Of a stretch of DNA of 64,000 bases, positions 11,861-24,728 are shown one piece after another. The stretch is taken from positions 561,594 to 625,593 of the forward strand of contig MU278351.1 of the NCBI GenBank assembly GCA_022385755.1, given 5' to 3'. The notes beneath the pieces were generated by a model that was not told where the DNA came from, did not search any database, and saw nothing but the letters and a program-made list of their open reading frames with translations. How positions within the stretch are numbered: position 1 is the stretch's first letter; each line of letters starts with the position of its first letter. This DNA is from Trametopsis cervina. Its lineage: Eukaryota; Basidiomycota; Agaricomycetes; Polyporales; Irpicaceae. Made by a program: the position numbers and the translations under genes.

Positions 11861-12121
11861 GGTTTGGGACACTCAGTCGCATATTTATCGAGATGTACGA
11901 GGGAGATTTAGCGCACCGGCGATGTAAGAGTAGTTAAGGATTCTTTTTTTACCAAGTGATGGACATTCCTGTAACACATGCTTGTGTATCATATAGTTTC
12001 AACAGCGCCTGTATTTTTCATGTATCATGTACGAAGTAGCTGGTTCAACCCAATGTATAGCGTCAGAATATCACCGGCAGATAGACGAGTGCTTTCTGAG
12101 CCTTGATATGGATACTCACCC

Positions 12122-12992
12122 TCAGCTTTTGACACCTCTGGCCAGGAAGAATTTGACATCTCGGCCATGGAGAATAGCCTTAGCAACAACATTGAAGTCG
12201 AAATTCTTAAGTGACGCATGTTCTATGGTTGCACGCATCTCGTCCTCCGTGAAACCATCTGGGTGCACCACGATATGGCGATACTGATCCAGCAGCGGTG
12301 GGGATGAGTCTTCGGAGACTGATTCCTTGAGAATGTCTGCGATTAGCAGCGACCCTCCGGGCTTCAAGAATTTCGACAGGACGTGCGTGGTCTCGTTTAT
12401 ATCAGGGAAATGGTGGTACGATGCTGCACACTGCAGACAAGCTTTAGTCATTGCTGCAAGCAAGCTCGAACGTGAGTGATCTGCTTACAACGATGATGTC
12501 AAACTTCGCGTCGCCCAATTCTCCATCGGCCCCAGTGAGCCTGGTCCTGATAGCCCTCATTTCTTCTCGTGGTATGCCTTGCTGGTCAACTCGCCGATTA
12601 TACACATCAATCTATGAAGCGACTGAGGGTATTAACACGACACACTACGCGAATCAACATTAAATTTCTTACGGCATTCTGGCTGATATCGACGCCAACA
12701 ATCGACCTCACATAAAGGCACAGCTCTCGTGACAGTATACCTTGGATGGCGGACGTCAGGCAGGTGTTCTGCAGATACGACACTTTTGTAACGCACCTGT
12801 ACCACACGCAAAGTCCATAACTTCTGTGTTATCCTCGTCCAATAACTCGGGGTACGTCTTCCGGATCCCATGAACAACTCTTCTGGCTAGCTGCACCTTG
12901 TTGGGGCGATCATCACCATGCAAAACTTCAGCGTCGAAGTAGACTTCGTTGGCCGCAACATAGTCGTGGGTCTCATCCTGCCGGTCAACCAT
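12122..12992 (-). CDS. class I SAM-dependent methyltransferase
   Basis: Small-molecule-type methyltransferase resembling fungal UbiE/type-11 enzymes. Exons are 12992-12797, 12740-12673, 12611-12489 and 12430-12122, total 696 nt, 231 residues, in phase. Motif I is DFACGTG at residues 60-66, split by the first intron. The next strand is SIVGVDISQNAIDVYN (motif II acidic Asp). Later come LGDAKFDIIV, then CAASYHHFPD (motif IV area) and LKPGGSLLIADIL (motif V/VI loop and strand). The N-terminus HDYVAANEVYFDAEV is typical of this fungal family. The start is the first ATG after an in-frame stop. Compact relatives often methylate secondary metabolites or lipids, but no biosynthetic cluster is nearby, so the substrate is open. 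Confidence 0.88.
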
Positions 12993-14462
12993 AACTTGCT
13001 GCTGAGTGATCTAGGCAGTGACATTCGCACATGCCACGGCCGAGGACTGTCTGGTACCTGCAGAAAAGTGACGATCCAGAGTTCGTGCAACAGTCAATCA
13101 ATCACGTGATCCGTGACGTCCGCGCCGTTGAATTTCAGAGTTACAGTATCTCGACGCGACCCTCATGCAAGAACCAGCCAAAGCAAGTACTACTATATTT
13201 GCTATTATCAGCATTTGCAGACTTCCTGGAGGCGCAGTACGACTGAGCTTTGCGTCACTGCAGACAGAGTCCAAGGCTGTAGGTACACGGGTTATCTCCA
13301 GCTAAGAGCATTATAAGTTTGCCAATCAACCGTCAATTCTTATGACTTTAATTCTTGACCGCAGATGGTTCGCGTTGGACCTACTGCAAATGATCGCGTC
13401 GCAGCTATATTCATCCTTTGGTAATGTGTCGTATATTGCAGCTGTTCAATGTATTCTGATACATTCTGATCCTGAGTTGTCTCATCGAGGCCACTTCCAG
13501 GCTGTGAGGCAAGGATGGCCCACCGCAGTGCCGATCATTCATAGCTTCGGGAAGTAGTCATTTGCGAAAGCGATATTGAGTTTTCCCATAGGACACATAG
13601 GAACGCTATATCACGCAAGATGGCGGATTAGTAGACAAGGATTCGCACATGATGCCGCGACCAACGCCAGCGAGCCATCTCTTAGCCAGCAAAGTGCGCG
13701 GCGTACCAAACAAGAGTGAATCCGGAGGAACTTTGAAGGTCAATGAAGCCTGCCTGTTCCGGCATGAACTCGTGGCCAAGGGTTTCCTAAATGACAATGC
13801 AAGGTGCGGCTTGTCCCTAAGCTGGGGATGTTACTTGGCTATTAACAAATGCAGACAGAGTAGAAACCGCAACATTAAAAACGCGAAGTTATGTCTACCT
13901 CGACCGGGTATGCACAGAATGTCGCTGTGGCTGTAATGACATCAGAGGAAAGGTCACAGTGCATTTCCCCACAATGGAGAATTATAGCTTGTAGTGGCAG
14001 TGAGAGAGATAGTCGCCTGCGTTTCTGTGGTATCCATGTAGCTGTCGTCTAGTCTCATGTATCCGAGGTGAAAACATACGGCGGCGCGTTGTGATAGCAT
14101 CAAGTCTACAGCGAACACGTTGGTACAGGCCACACGGCATTTGCCGTAGCGGCTTATGCGTGCAGTTACCATGCTCCCCCAGCACAGTTCTACACGAGAT
14201 ACGAAAATATGCAGAGAGCTCGTCTGAAGTTGCATTTGTTACCAGAGATCCAATTGTTCCCGAGCGTAGTGTTGAGTCACCCGGACCCAAACGCGGAATA
14301 GCTGTGTGGCGTGGCTCTGGCGTCACCCAAGTTCAGCACTTGCACCGCGACTACCACCAACACCTCTTTGATCTTTCCGTCAACGCCCTCGACGGTGCAC
14401 GCTTCTCATCTGTACTATTAATCTCACTTCTTCTCCAGTCACTCCTTCACTCTTTCCGATAC
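12993..14462. other. intergenic, no gene recognised
   Basis: Divergent spacer between the methyltransferase (minus) and the RING-H2 gene (plus). An open frame runs into the RING gene start from 14091 but has no ATG-supported conserved segment, and the ATG at 14463 gives a perfect myristoylation motif. No repeats noticed. Confidence 0.55.
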
Positions 14463-17400
14463 ATGGGCCAGTCGAGTTCAAGGCAGCGCTCGACACAAGA
14501 TAGGACCTTCCGACCTGATGAACCAAGAAGCACATCCATACCAACTGTCCAGACAGATACGAACGGGCAACATGTAGGAAATGGTCCGTCCGCCGCTGGG
14601 GCTGCCCCAGAATCACAGAGAACAGCGTCGACGTTGCCCGTCCACGAAGCGAAGCGCAGCCGGCGAGAATCTGTACGACAGCACCTCCATTCCCTGCGAA
14701 GCTCGACTCGTCCGACATCGGTTGCATCAAGCTCTCAACTTCCCGGTAGAGACTCGTCGTTCTTCAAGAAGCGATGGAGGTCGTCCAGACGATGGTCGAA
14801 GACACCAGAGACTCTTGACGAGCCTGTCGACCTAACTAATGAGATTGGACATGGGAACGGGCATGCGGAGACAATAAAGGACGCAGGGGCGGAGCAGCAA
14901 CAAGTCGAGGGCTCATCTCATGGTACGCATGTGGACGGCAGCAGTCGGCCATCTACGCCATTTCCTGCCTCAGGATCTTCTACCCCTCGCTCAGATAATA
15001 ATGCTGAGTCAGGCGCAGAAATACTTTCTGAAGAAGAACATCGCGCTAGCCAGAATATCGGGACATGGCTGGGTGGCTCATCTACGCCTGTAACTCCTGA
15101 GGATGCAATGATTCACCGCGAAGTCCTCGATTTCCTCAATGACGGCCCGAGTGGCGTTCCTCCTGAGCAGGATCCCAGAGAGCCTGAAGCACAGATAGAG
15201 CAAGCACCTGCGCCGGAGCCGCAGCAGCTTCCCGCTCCTCCTGCCGCCTTCCAATCCCCTAGTACTCTGGTTGTAGTGCAGGGTGTAGTTAATGCCCAAG
15301 ACCCTGGCCCCATGTCTTATCCTCCCTCGAGTTCCCAAACACTCCGCCCTTCCTCTCGTCTAGCTTCATCTGGATCACAGTCAGAATTGCGTCGTCGTTC
15401 ATCTCCCAATTCGCGGTCGGGTGCGCGTCCAGGCGCCACCAATGAAGAGAGGTCGCATATTCGTAACCGGCTATCGTCATTCATACGCCCTAACAGTATG
15501 CTTGGGCGGAATCAAAGCGATGATACGAACCTTGCCGCGTCTGGCGATACAGCATCCGATAACATCCCGCCCACTGACGCTTCGACTACCTCTGATGCTG
15601 AGGGTAATACACAAACGAGCAACGATAATAATACACCTCAAGCGGATGCTCGATCCTCTTCCCGTGGCCTCTCTCCAGGCAGTATTGACGTGCTTGGTAC
15701 ACTCCTTAGGTTCGTTCGAAACCCTCACATTCGTCTTCATCTCGTCACATCGCTGATTATATCATAGCGTGGCCGCGACAGCGACAGCTGCCTCGTTATT
15801 CACTGCCAGACCCCTTCCTTATCCTTCCAACACAGACAACACGAATACCGTTCCCGCAGCCCCCCTGCTTTCGTCCAGACCGCTATCACCCACACCTACA
15901 TCAGGTCTTGGGGCTCTAGGTGCCTTGGGTGGCCTCTCTCAGAATGGTTCAATGGGATCAATACCAGATAATTCTAATCGCGTCCGAAACCTAATGGACA
16001 TCCTGCGTGGGATCGTGGGCTTCAACTCCCGGAACGCTCCCGACGCACTGCCCTCCGCTGATGCACCTGCCGTGGCGCAAGAACAGCCAGAACAGCGGAT
16101 GCATTCTGGTGAAGCTATGCTCGCTGACATGGCGAGAGCACTCCACGCCGGTCTCGGGCTTCCGACTGCCCCACCACCTCATATATCGACAGATGGCACT
16201 GCGTCAAGCAACATCACAATCGTGGCACCTCCCCGGGGCTCTACCGAAGCAAGCAACTCGCCGCCAGCTGAGGGCAGCTTCGAACAATTCCTGCTGAATC
16301 TGCAGACCGATTTGAGGAATCTGCTGTCCGAAGATAGTGCATCGGGCTCTAGTAGCAGCAGCAATGAAGTAGACAGTTCGGATCCCGCAAGTTCATCCTC
16401 TACATCCGCCACCGAACCCGCCGAGGAGAGTCAGTCCGCGATGCACTCAGAGATGCCCTCGGACGAGGCCGTCGTATCGCACTCGGCTACTCTGGACGGC
16501 CCAGAAGCAGCCCACACAATCGAAGGCGAGGATAGAGCACCTTCAGTAGCGCCTGTGGACTCGGACTTCGAAGACGCGGCGGACATACAGGGCGAGGATG
16601 AGCAGAACGAGAGTGCCACTGTCGAGATGGAGGAGGCTCCCGAGACCGCTGCTTCCTCTCAGGACCCGCACCCTCGCATCCCGACTCCCATTCCGTCGAT
16701 GTGGACCAGTACCCCGGCGTATAATGATACACGAGAACGAGTTCTGAGAGCGAGTCGCGCTGCGCCGCAGGATGGCCGACCGAGAGCGCAGCCTAGGACA
16801 CCACGCGCTGGTAATACTAGAGAACGAGGGGAGCGGGAAAGGCCTGCGATCAACCTGTGGCGTCTCTATAGATTTGCTCCCATTCCTGCCACGCAAGCTC
16901 AGGAGACCGCTTCGAGGGTACCTCGCCCGCCGATGGCCGGGCCTGCGACGGAGTATTCCCCCGCATCCTCTGCAGCGGTGGCGGCGGACCCAACACTACC
17001 GTCATCCCCTACTCTTCCAGAATCTCATGGTCAGCCCCAGGCAAGCACCTCAAGTGCTGGGCCCACTCCTCCCGAACCTACTCCTGCCGCGCCTGCCGTA
17101 GTCATACCCGTGATCGTCGTCGGGTTGCAGAGCGTCGAAACCCGCATCGTAGATGACGACGACGATTTACAGTTTGGCCAGCCACCGCGCGACGCAATGG
17201 AAGCTGGGCCGTCGCGAATGCCCGAAAATCCATTGGCATGGGCCGCTCAAGGTGGAGCACCGCCCGCTGGCGCAGGGAGAAGCTGGGGTTCCCGTGCCGC
17301 GAATGCGCTGCGTGGCCTACGACCCGGTGCTAGGCGAGCCTCGCGTACTCGACGGTCGAATGAAGGTCCTGCGTCAAGAACGTTCTTGATCTATGTCATC

Positions 17401-18078
17401 GGTGGTGAGTGGCGAGTGGCCTTGGCGAATGCTTGGACTCACTATAACATTTCAGGCTACTACCCGCCCGGACACCATATGGTCACTGGGTCTGACCGAC
17501 TGGATTCTTACGAAGCTCTCTGGTACGTGATCGCTCCTGGCGGCATGATCTTCAAGTGTTAAGGTTGGTGCTTGTCTTTTAGGGAGCTCGCCGAACTGCT
17601 TGGTCAAGCCAAGCCACCGACTGCGACAAAGGAAGAGATCGAGAAGTCGGGCCTTCAAGTCATCCGGGGGTCGGATATCGGCCGATACGAGACCGAGGGA
17701 AAGATTTCGTCGAATTGTACAGACCGGGTGAGTGGCACCGTTTGAATGGCGGCCAAATCATGTGTGCTGAAGATGATGTTTCAGTGTCTTGTCTGTCTTG
17801 ATGACTACGAGCAGGAAGACGAAGTTCGCGTGCTGTCATGTCGACACGCATTCCACAAAGACTGTGTTGACAAGTGGCTCCAGGTGGGACGCAACAACTG
17901 TCCAGCTTGCAGGACGAAGGTACGTGTAGTGTGTTCACGTCCGCGTCCTTTATTAACATTTTGGCGTTATAAGGGCGTTTCCTCCGACGATGTCCCACCG
18001 CCTCCAACCCAACAACCTTCAACACCAGCACCACCATCGGAACCCCAGTTGTCGCCCCTCGCGGACGGTGGCGTCTGA
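14463..18078 (+). CDS. RING-H2 E3 ubiquitin ligase, predicted N-myristoylated, long disordered N-terminus
   Basis: Exons are 14463-15709, 15768-17404, 17456-17522, 17583-17727, 17785-17919 and 17974-18078, total 3,336 nt, 1,111 residues, all in phase. The protein begins MGQSSSRQRS, fitting the N-myristoylation rule (Gly2, Ser6, downstream basic residues), which suggests membrane attachment. Residues 10 to about 950 are Ser/Pro/Thr-rich and low complexity with acidic patches. A conserved segment near 960-1030 reads TFLIYVIGGYYPPGHHM and ALWELAELLGQAKPPTAT. The RING-H2 has zinc ligands C1033, C1036, C1051, H1053, H1056, C1059, C1071 and C1074 (core CLVCLDDYEQEDEVRVLSC then RHAFHKDC). The tail is Pro-rich. 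Ubiquitin transfer is a family inference; the substrate is unknown. It resembles other fungal membrane-tethered RING proteins with the RING at the extreme C-terminus. Confidence 0.9.
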
Positions 18079-19256
18079 ACAACCTTGCTACTTCTGACTT
18101 GATCCGGCAAAAGCGCCACATGGACGCAAGTCGTGTATATATATCTGGCTCGGTCCCGTAAGCTTTTAGCCTCGTTTAACTCTCTGACGGACGTTTCCTC
18201 CCCATCTCAACTCATTTTGGTCACATATGAATTGTTAACGAAGACCCGCGCTCTCTTTATCCTCTGCTCACTTTTGCTGTAGTCCAATCGCATCCGTAGC
18301 TTTTCTGCATATGTATCGCTTTAGTTCCTTAGCTCGTCATATAAATATGTCGCATTCTACAGCAGCGTGTGTGTGTGTGCGCTCAGCTGGGACTGGTTCG
18401 GGCGCGTATGTTTTAGCGTCGGCGTCATATGTGATACCATGTTCCTCTTTCTCCTTGTAGGTATATATCTCCAATCTCTGTTCACCACTTCCATCTTTTC
18501 GCCCAGCTGTAGCAGCCTGATCGAGGTCAGGTCGCGCGTCGGTTAGTGCAACTTGCTGCGATTTTCGCGGCGACGGACGCCACAAGAGCGTTCGCGTCGA
18601 ACCGCGCCAGTTACCATCAATGACCATCTGCAGCTGCATCATACATAGGGGTCATCATACTCGCCAGGTTTTCGCTAACGCGCCGCCACATCTCACCGCC
18701 ATCCACCAACGCGATTCCCAGCTCGCTTGAAGCTTACCCGATCTTTCTCCTCGAATATTCCTCAAACGTGTGAGTACAGATTAAGGTGAGCCGCGTGTCA
18801 GCCCAACCCACGAGCAGGCTCTCAGCGAGCCAGCTCAGTGTCTCCTCAGTCAGCGTCAGACCCCACTCAATCAGGGCTGTGAGCGGCTTCTAACCTCAAT
18901 CAAACTTGAACGAGGTGCATATCTTGTTAGGTGGCACTCTGAGCTATCTGTACTAAACGTTTCAGATTTTTTACCGTTGCGTTGACGCAGGCCACCTCAC
19001 GACGCTGGTGCGCTGAGCTTTTTTTCACAGGTGTCAACTCTCCTGACTCTGTCCGATCAAGCGCTCGTTATATCAGTCGGCGTTGGGCGGGAGGCGAAAG
19101 TCCTAGCGGAAACGCTACGTACACAAGCCAAATCCCTTGATCACTCCTCAGGTATAACTTCACTCAATCTGGTTGGTGTGTCGCTCACAAAGTCCCCCTA
19201 CGTGGCATACAGAGCTGGCGAGCATTTTTGTCTGTCGACGGCGCCACTGAGCAGCT
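18079..19256. other. intergenic, with a short GT dinucleotide run
   Basis: Spacer between the RING-H2 and F-box genes. It has a GT run near 18367-18380. A minus-strand frame (18337-18642, about 100 codons) is open but unrecognised and I do not promote it. Upstream of 19257 there is a C/T-rich stretch, consistent with a promoter. Confidence 0.5.
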
Positions 19257-20520
19257 ATGGACGTACCGTCCCACGTCCCTCATCTTTCTAACGAAATACT
19301 GGCACGCATTATCGAGTTCTTGGAAGGCGACCTGGAATCCCTCAAGGCATGTAGTGTAACGTGCCACAGCTTCCTCTATCCGGCTCGAAAACATATATTT
19401 CACCACGTCCACATCACGATCCGAAACTGCGCAAAGTTTTTACAGTTTCTGGATGCCAATACCAACCTCGGCGTGCACGTCAGAGAACTGCACATTGTCG
19501 CCTCAAACCCCATGGAGCAGGAGGTGACCTGGGTCGACAAGTATCTCCCCCTCTTAGCTCCGAAGCTGCCCAATGTGGTCCACTTGGAGCTGAAAGGCAA
19601 GGACCGATACAAGTCCGCGCCGTTCCGGGGCTTCCAGTCCGTCAAACGTCTCACCATCGAGCGCACGCAGGTCAACAACCTCAACGACTTTTGCGCGCTG
19701 ACTGGCATGTTCCCCCGCCTCGAGGAGACGTGGTGCCACGATCTCTTCGTGTACCGCATCTTAACGGACGAGGTCACCGCCGAGGCCTACAATCCGCCAA
19801 GAAACCTTAGAATCACGCACTTCAGCGACTGCCGGCTCGACCCCGCGCAGTACGTCGACTGGATGGTGAAGCACGACCTCTACCGGAATCTGGAACACTT
19901 CTCCTCGTGTCCGCTACAGCAGGTTGGGCTGCCCGCGGTAGGGAAGATTGCCAAAGCGGCCGGTCCCGCGCTTAAATGGTGGAAGCTTGCGATGGTGGGT
20001 ATGGTGACGCAGGGTGGGTTTGTGGGTACGTGTGTTGGCCTCGTCTGCTCGGTTCTGGCATCATTTTTAACTCGACGACGCCCGACAAGACGGGATTCGA
20101 AATAGCTGCAGACTGGATCAGAACCCGAACCTCGAAACAATCGAGTTCGGCTCCCCCGCACAATACGCAGATCTATACGGATCTGATGACATAGGCGTCT
20201 CCTGGTTCCCCGCGAAGCTCTCGACGATCGTATCGACTGTTATGGAGGAGGTCGTGTTTTTCCTCTGGGGCGGAAAGGAGGATAGCACCGATCCCGGACA
20301 AACAGGCGATCTTGCGAAGATCAACGATTCGTATTGGGACGACGTGGTCAGCATCCTCTCGGGCGAGCCATTCATAGGATTAAAGAAAATCTCGTTTCAT
20401 ATTACGGGGAACGTCAAGCACAGGGCCGCTATAGTGGAGGCCGTCAGCACACGGTTTGCGGGTTTCAAGGATACGGGGGTGTTGGTCATCGACGACATGG
20501 CAGACCCAGACTGTCGCTAA
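19257..20520 (+). CDS. F-box-like protein
   Basis: Exons 19257-20025 and 20090-20520, total 1,200 nt, 399 residues. The intron has donor GTACGT, a TTTTTAAC branch-like site and an ACAAG acceptor. This acceptor is inferred because it is the one that joins in phase to the downstream frame. The N-terminal F-box reads HLSNEILARIIEFLEGDL with ACSVTCHSFLYPARKHIF, residues 8-45. The body carries LRR-like strands (LPNVVHLELKGKD, FQSVKRLTIERT, LEHFSSCPL, NPNLETIEFGSPAQ). The C-terminus has a predicted helix-rich end (WDDVVSILSGEPFIGLKKISFHI). Third of four F-box-type genes in the left part of the window. The substrate is unknown. Confidence 0.8.
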
Positions 20521-22053
20521 AACAAAACGCGGCTACCATTGGGTTGCAGGAGCAACGGGCATATTTCTTCTATGATTCATGATCGCATTATGACCTTCGG
20601 ACCTCAGAGTAGGCTACGTCTGGCATAACGGGTTTCTCTCTTCTTCTTCTGTGTAACATTGTGATGGTACGGAGTTGTTGTCCACTTGTTGTAGGGTCTT
20701 CCTGCGTCTTTTGGGTTCGTATTGTATTTTGGAAGCCTTCGGGCCTTTTGGCTTTTTTCTTCACCTCTTTCTTCGGGTTTATTCGGCGCAGCGACTGGGT
20801 CAGGTATGCGCTCTCAATTACAAGATGCTACAGCTAACCTCACACTTGAACGTTGCGTCGCAGATACAGCGGTCACTATAAACTTGAATGCAGGGCCGGC
20901 GTGTGTCGTGTCGTGCTTCTTTGTAAAGTAAGCTATCTTTGACTGAGCACGGGAAACATCTAGATCTGATTAACAATAATTACCGTTTAGATGCGTCATC
21001 CAATGGCAAAGCTTAAGTGCGAGCCTGCTACCTGGAACAATAGCGTTGTCTAAACGCGGGTGATCGAGCATATACGGGCGGCGTGCACAATTACTGGCGG
21101 ACTGTCCTACGGCCTTTCAAATATTCTCATCAGATACTGCAGTCGTGTAGCAGTACCAAAACGCCCCCAAATACCCTTTGATACCCAAGAGTGTCTGGAT
21201 GAATCCCGTGAACGCTCCACATCCACTACACTTCCACACACCACAATGCAAATATACCCTGTTCAAACAATATGCAAATAGCTGTGATGTATCAGGTTGG
21301 GTGATTGTGATCACCGCTATCCGCCAACGAGCTCAGGTCTGTAGTTCTGAGCAGTCTCATAGTCTCACTCACTCAGTCGGCCTCCCTTTAGTGGAGGCTG
21401 ACACACCCATCCTGTATATTCTTCGAACGATAAAGCAGCTCTACGTTCCAGATAAGCTATCCTTTCGTATGAGATTGTTTTACACTGTGACAGTAGTGTA
21501 GTATTGGAAATGTAGGTACTGCGGAGTGTACATTCTTCCCTTCTCCCGCGCCCGAATGTTTGGGAGGTACGTATCCGAATGCTGTCATATAATGCGTCAC
21601 AGCAGCTTATATGAGCCCGCACGTCTCAATTACGAGTCGGGTGGCGGTAATTGAACGGGTCGGCATGTACTCTATGTCGAACGCGGGGATGCACCGACCA
21701 CCGAGTACACCGAGGACCCATGATGAGTTTTCTACGAAAGTTTGATTTTATTGATGCATAGTTGTGAGTGCCTCGGCTATAGAGTTGGTAAGACACTGAT
21801 CAAAGCACCCTGAACGTACATACTCGGTCCCAATAACTGGCAGTTGTTGTGCAAAGGAACATTCTAACAGAGCAGAAATCAAGGTTTTGGTTCCAGAGGC
21901 TGGAATTCTCGGGCACGTATCAGTGATATATAGTCGGCACAATACATTATATTTATACCTGTCTATACAAACACTCACGATTGGTATATCATGAGTGCGG
22001 CAAGCAAAGATGGAAAACATGGCCGACGGGGACACCTCTTTCCAGCATGTCCA
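20521..22053. other. intergenic between convergent F-box genes
   Basis: About 1.5 kb with only short open frames. The first few hundred bases are T-rich and look like 3' UTR of the upstream gene. No repeat, RNA gene or mobile element recognised. Confidence 0.5.
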
Positions 22054-23038
22054 TCAGTTATCCGCCCCGGGACCAACGACCAACAATTCCGCTGCCCTTC
22101 CAGGAAACATCCTCCTGCCCTCCCCCACATAAAACGCCGACGCGCCTCCGACGCACGTCACCGCACCGTTCTCAAGGGCTGGGTTCTCCGCGACGACCTG
22201 CAGCGAGCCGCGCATGAGGCTGCACAGCGCGCCGTGTCCGCCCATGCGAAGTGTGCGCAGGCGCGGGAGGACGCGCAGCGACTGGCTCATTGCAGGTGGT
22301 ATCTCGTACTGTTGCGAGAACGCGACGTGGGTCTGCGGTGCGGCGTTTCAGGAAGGACAAAGTAAGGAATGAGGGGAGGGGACTCACGAGGCGCGTCCAT
22401 CGCGGGATGACGGCTTCTCCTAGGGCTGTTTCGACCGCGTCCACTATCGCGCTCGTACGCCCATACTTCTTCCATACGTATAGCTGCGCGGGGTCCAACT
22501 CCCGCAGCGCGTCGACGAAGCGCGTCACGACATTCTCATCTCCGTCTGCGTGCGGAGCGCCCTCTAGTTCCTCGCCGCCCTCGAGCTCGAGCAGCTGCAG
22601 TGCAACGTACACAGTCTGTACATTTGGCAGTCGCCTCAGGAGGCCCTGCAGCGCTGTGGAGTCCGCGCTCTCGATCCGGAGTGTGCGCACGGCGTGCCCG
22701 AGGCAAGGATGGCGATCGAATAGTGCGTGCAGGGTGCTCACGTCTGCGGACGAGGAAACCTTGACGGCGCGATAGAAGAAGGGGCTGCTGACGCGTAGCC
22801 ACTGTTTGGACACGAGCAGGGGCGACGAGCGCGATGGTGGTATCCACTGCTGAGCTGAGCTTGGCGGGTCCGTGTGAGCCTGAGTCGTGGGAGGGACGGC
22901 TTCGGACGGTGTGCTGTGTTCAGATTGCTTGCGGGAGGGATTGCGCCAGCGTGCGGAGAATGCGAGGAGGTGCTCTGGAGGTTGGTCGAGACAGTACCCG
23001 AGAATGTCGCTCAGGAGCTCTTCTGGGATGGTGTCCAT
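22054..23038 (-). CDS. F-box-like protein
   Basis: Exons 23038-22388 and 22332-22054 (intron 22387-22333, donor GTGAGT), total 930 nt, 309 residues. The N-terminus MDTIPEELLSDILGYCLDQPPEHL matches the first helices of an F-box, followed after a Ser/Pro-rich insert by SRSSPLLVSKQWLRVSSPFFYRAVKV, the second half typical of Agaricomycete F-box proteins. Then come leucine-rich strands (AVRTLRIESAD, LPNVQTVYVALQLLELEGG, LPRLRTLRMGGHGALCSL). The split F-box with a disordered insert of about 40 residues is somewhat unusual. The codon use is distinctly GC-rich. Confidence 0.82.
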
Positions 23039-23898
23039 GAGTGTGCAGGGCAGAATTTTTCAGTGTGCAAGGTGGGTGTACGTGCTATAAACACTGTCAA
23101 TGGTAGCTAGAAGGTGAGGCGTAGATGGTACGACTTGAAAGAGCCGAGGAGGGCAGGAAATGAAAAGCTTACCACTGCGCTCCGTCTGCGTTTACGTTTC
23201 CATTTCCATTGACACCCTGACCGCGCCAGTCCCGCACAAAACCCCAGGCCTTCTGGTCCGGCACCTCCCCAGTTTGGTCGCGCACGAGTCTAGACGATCA
23301 CACTCGCCATGAGCAAAGGGGATGAGGTTATCTCTGCCGGGCGATTCTTGGTTCTTGGATTATGCAGCAGTGGGCGCGCCTCGGTCTGCGCTGGGTTCTT
23401 GAACTCAAATGGGGCACTGGGAATCAAAGTCGAATTCGGAGGGCAGGCAGTTGAGGCGATGTAAGCGTGAGTTCGAATTTGAGTGAGTTATCATCATAGA
23501 GAGACGACGCTGTGTCTTGCTGCGGTCCGTGAGCATGGGTTTTGGATAAGCGTGCCAGTGAAGCGTGGGGATGGTGTGCGCGTGACGTGTATGTGACTGA
23601 CGCGTCTGTCACGCATACTCTAAGGAGAGTGTCGAGCGGTGAGGACTTCCTTGCTTTTTGCTGTACAGACGGGTGCGTGCGGTTCTGCTTTCACATCTCG
23701 ATTTTTCTTTCCAAAGATCCGTACAGAATTTTGAAATACAAATACATCGTACATATACAGACAGCAAGCGAGAGATACTAAGAAGATAACAAGCAAGGGT
23801 CATAATCTCCAGATGGTGTACCACCAGCGAGCATGGGTCTCATGTCAATACAAAGAAGGCAAGGGGTTTACATCGCTCAGTTTACCACCCAGCTGTGT
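23039..23898. other. intergenic, no gene recognised
   Basis: Promoter side of the F-box gene and 3' side of the next minus-strand gene. Nothing recognisable beyond short open frames. Confidence 0.55.
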
Positions 23899-24728
23899 TC
23901 AATACCCACAACGGCCACAATACCCACAATCCTCAGCACTGCACGCCGTAAAATCCAACGCCTCCTCGTGCTCCCAAGCGTTGATATCGGGCGACCACGA
24001 ACGAAACTCCATGGATAGAGTGCTGCATCCTGAGCTGCGCCTCGAACGACCCCCAGCTTCCGTCTGATAATCATCCGATAACAAAGATCCCGGCCGCTGG
24101 TGCAGGACGCTCCGCAACGCATGTGCGATTTCTCCATCGCAAAAGGTCTCCGCAAATCGCTCCTCACCAAGGATATGGTGCAACACATCCGTGTTGGCCT
24201 TCGCCCACCACGAGTCGGGTAGTGCAAACCCGCTCCAGTATTCTTGCCATTTTCCCGTGCGTTCGATGCGTACAATGAGGAACAGTCCAGGGAGGATGGA
24301 CTGCAGCGCGTAGAACATGTCCTGGAGCGGAGGGAGATCGGCGATATGGCAGCTTGGTTGTTCGCTGGTCTTCAAGCTCGTGAGGCCTGTCCATTTTCTT
24401 GAGGCTGGCGAGGCGAGGAATAATGCAAAGGTCCGTGGTAAGACCAGTTTTGTGCCACTGCTTGAGGAGAGTGAGAACAGAGCCTTGTGCGGCATATGTG
24501 AGTTTGGGGTTAAGCGTACTGAAGATGTTGGCTTACGTCGTCGACGGGCACGTTGGCCCTCCAGCCGTACTCATCTTCCAGCCTCTTCTTTGTCTTCAAC
24601 AGAAACTCATGCGCGCGGGTGTACATCGCTTCGACCTCTGTGTCGGAGCGATGGTGTGTTTTATTGAGCCGCTCCCAGGTCAGGACGCTCTCCGGCGAGA
24701 TTTCGACGTAGGGCCCTTCGCTGATCAT
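23899..24728 (-). CDS. uncharacterised protein with cysteine-rich C-terminus
   Basis: Exons 24728-24537 and 24483-23899 (intron 24536-24484, donor GTAAGC), total 777 nt, 258 residues, in phase. I do not recognise a named domain. The first 64 residues are charged and helical (ESVLTWERLNKTHHRSDTEV, AHEFLLKTKKRLEDEYGWRA), the middle has a globular core with hydrophobic strands (FYALQSILPGLFLIVRIERT, KWQEYWSGFALPDSWW), then HHILGEERFAETFCDGEIAH. The extreme C-terminus has closely spaced cysteines (CSAEDCGYCGRCGY), a possible metal-binding tail. Codon structure and clean splicing support a real gene. Confidence 0.7.

Noticed and set aside
18337..18642. About 100-codon minus-strand frame with a GT/CA repeat near its end
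   Set aside because: Possible small gene, but the start region does not splice into a coherent N-terminus, and the tail includes translated dinucleotide repeat.
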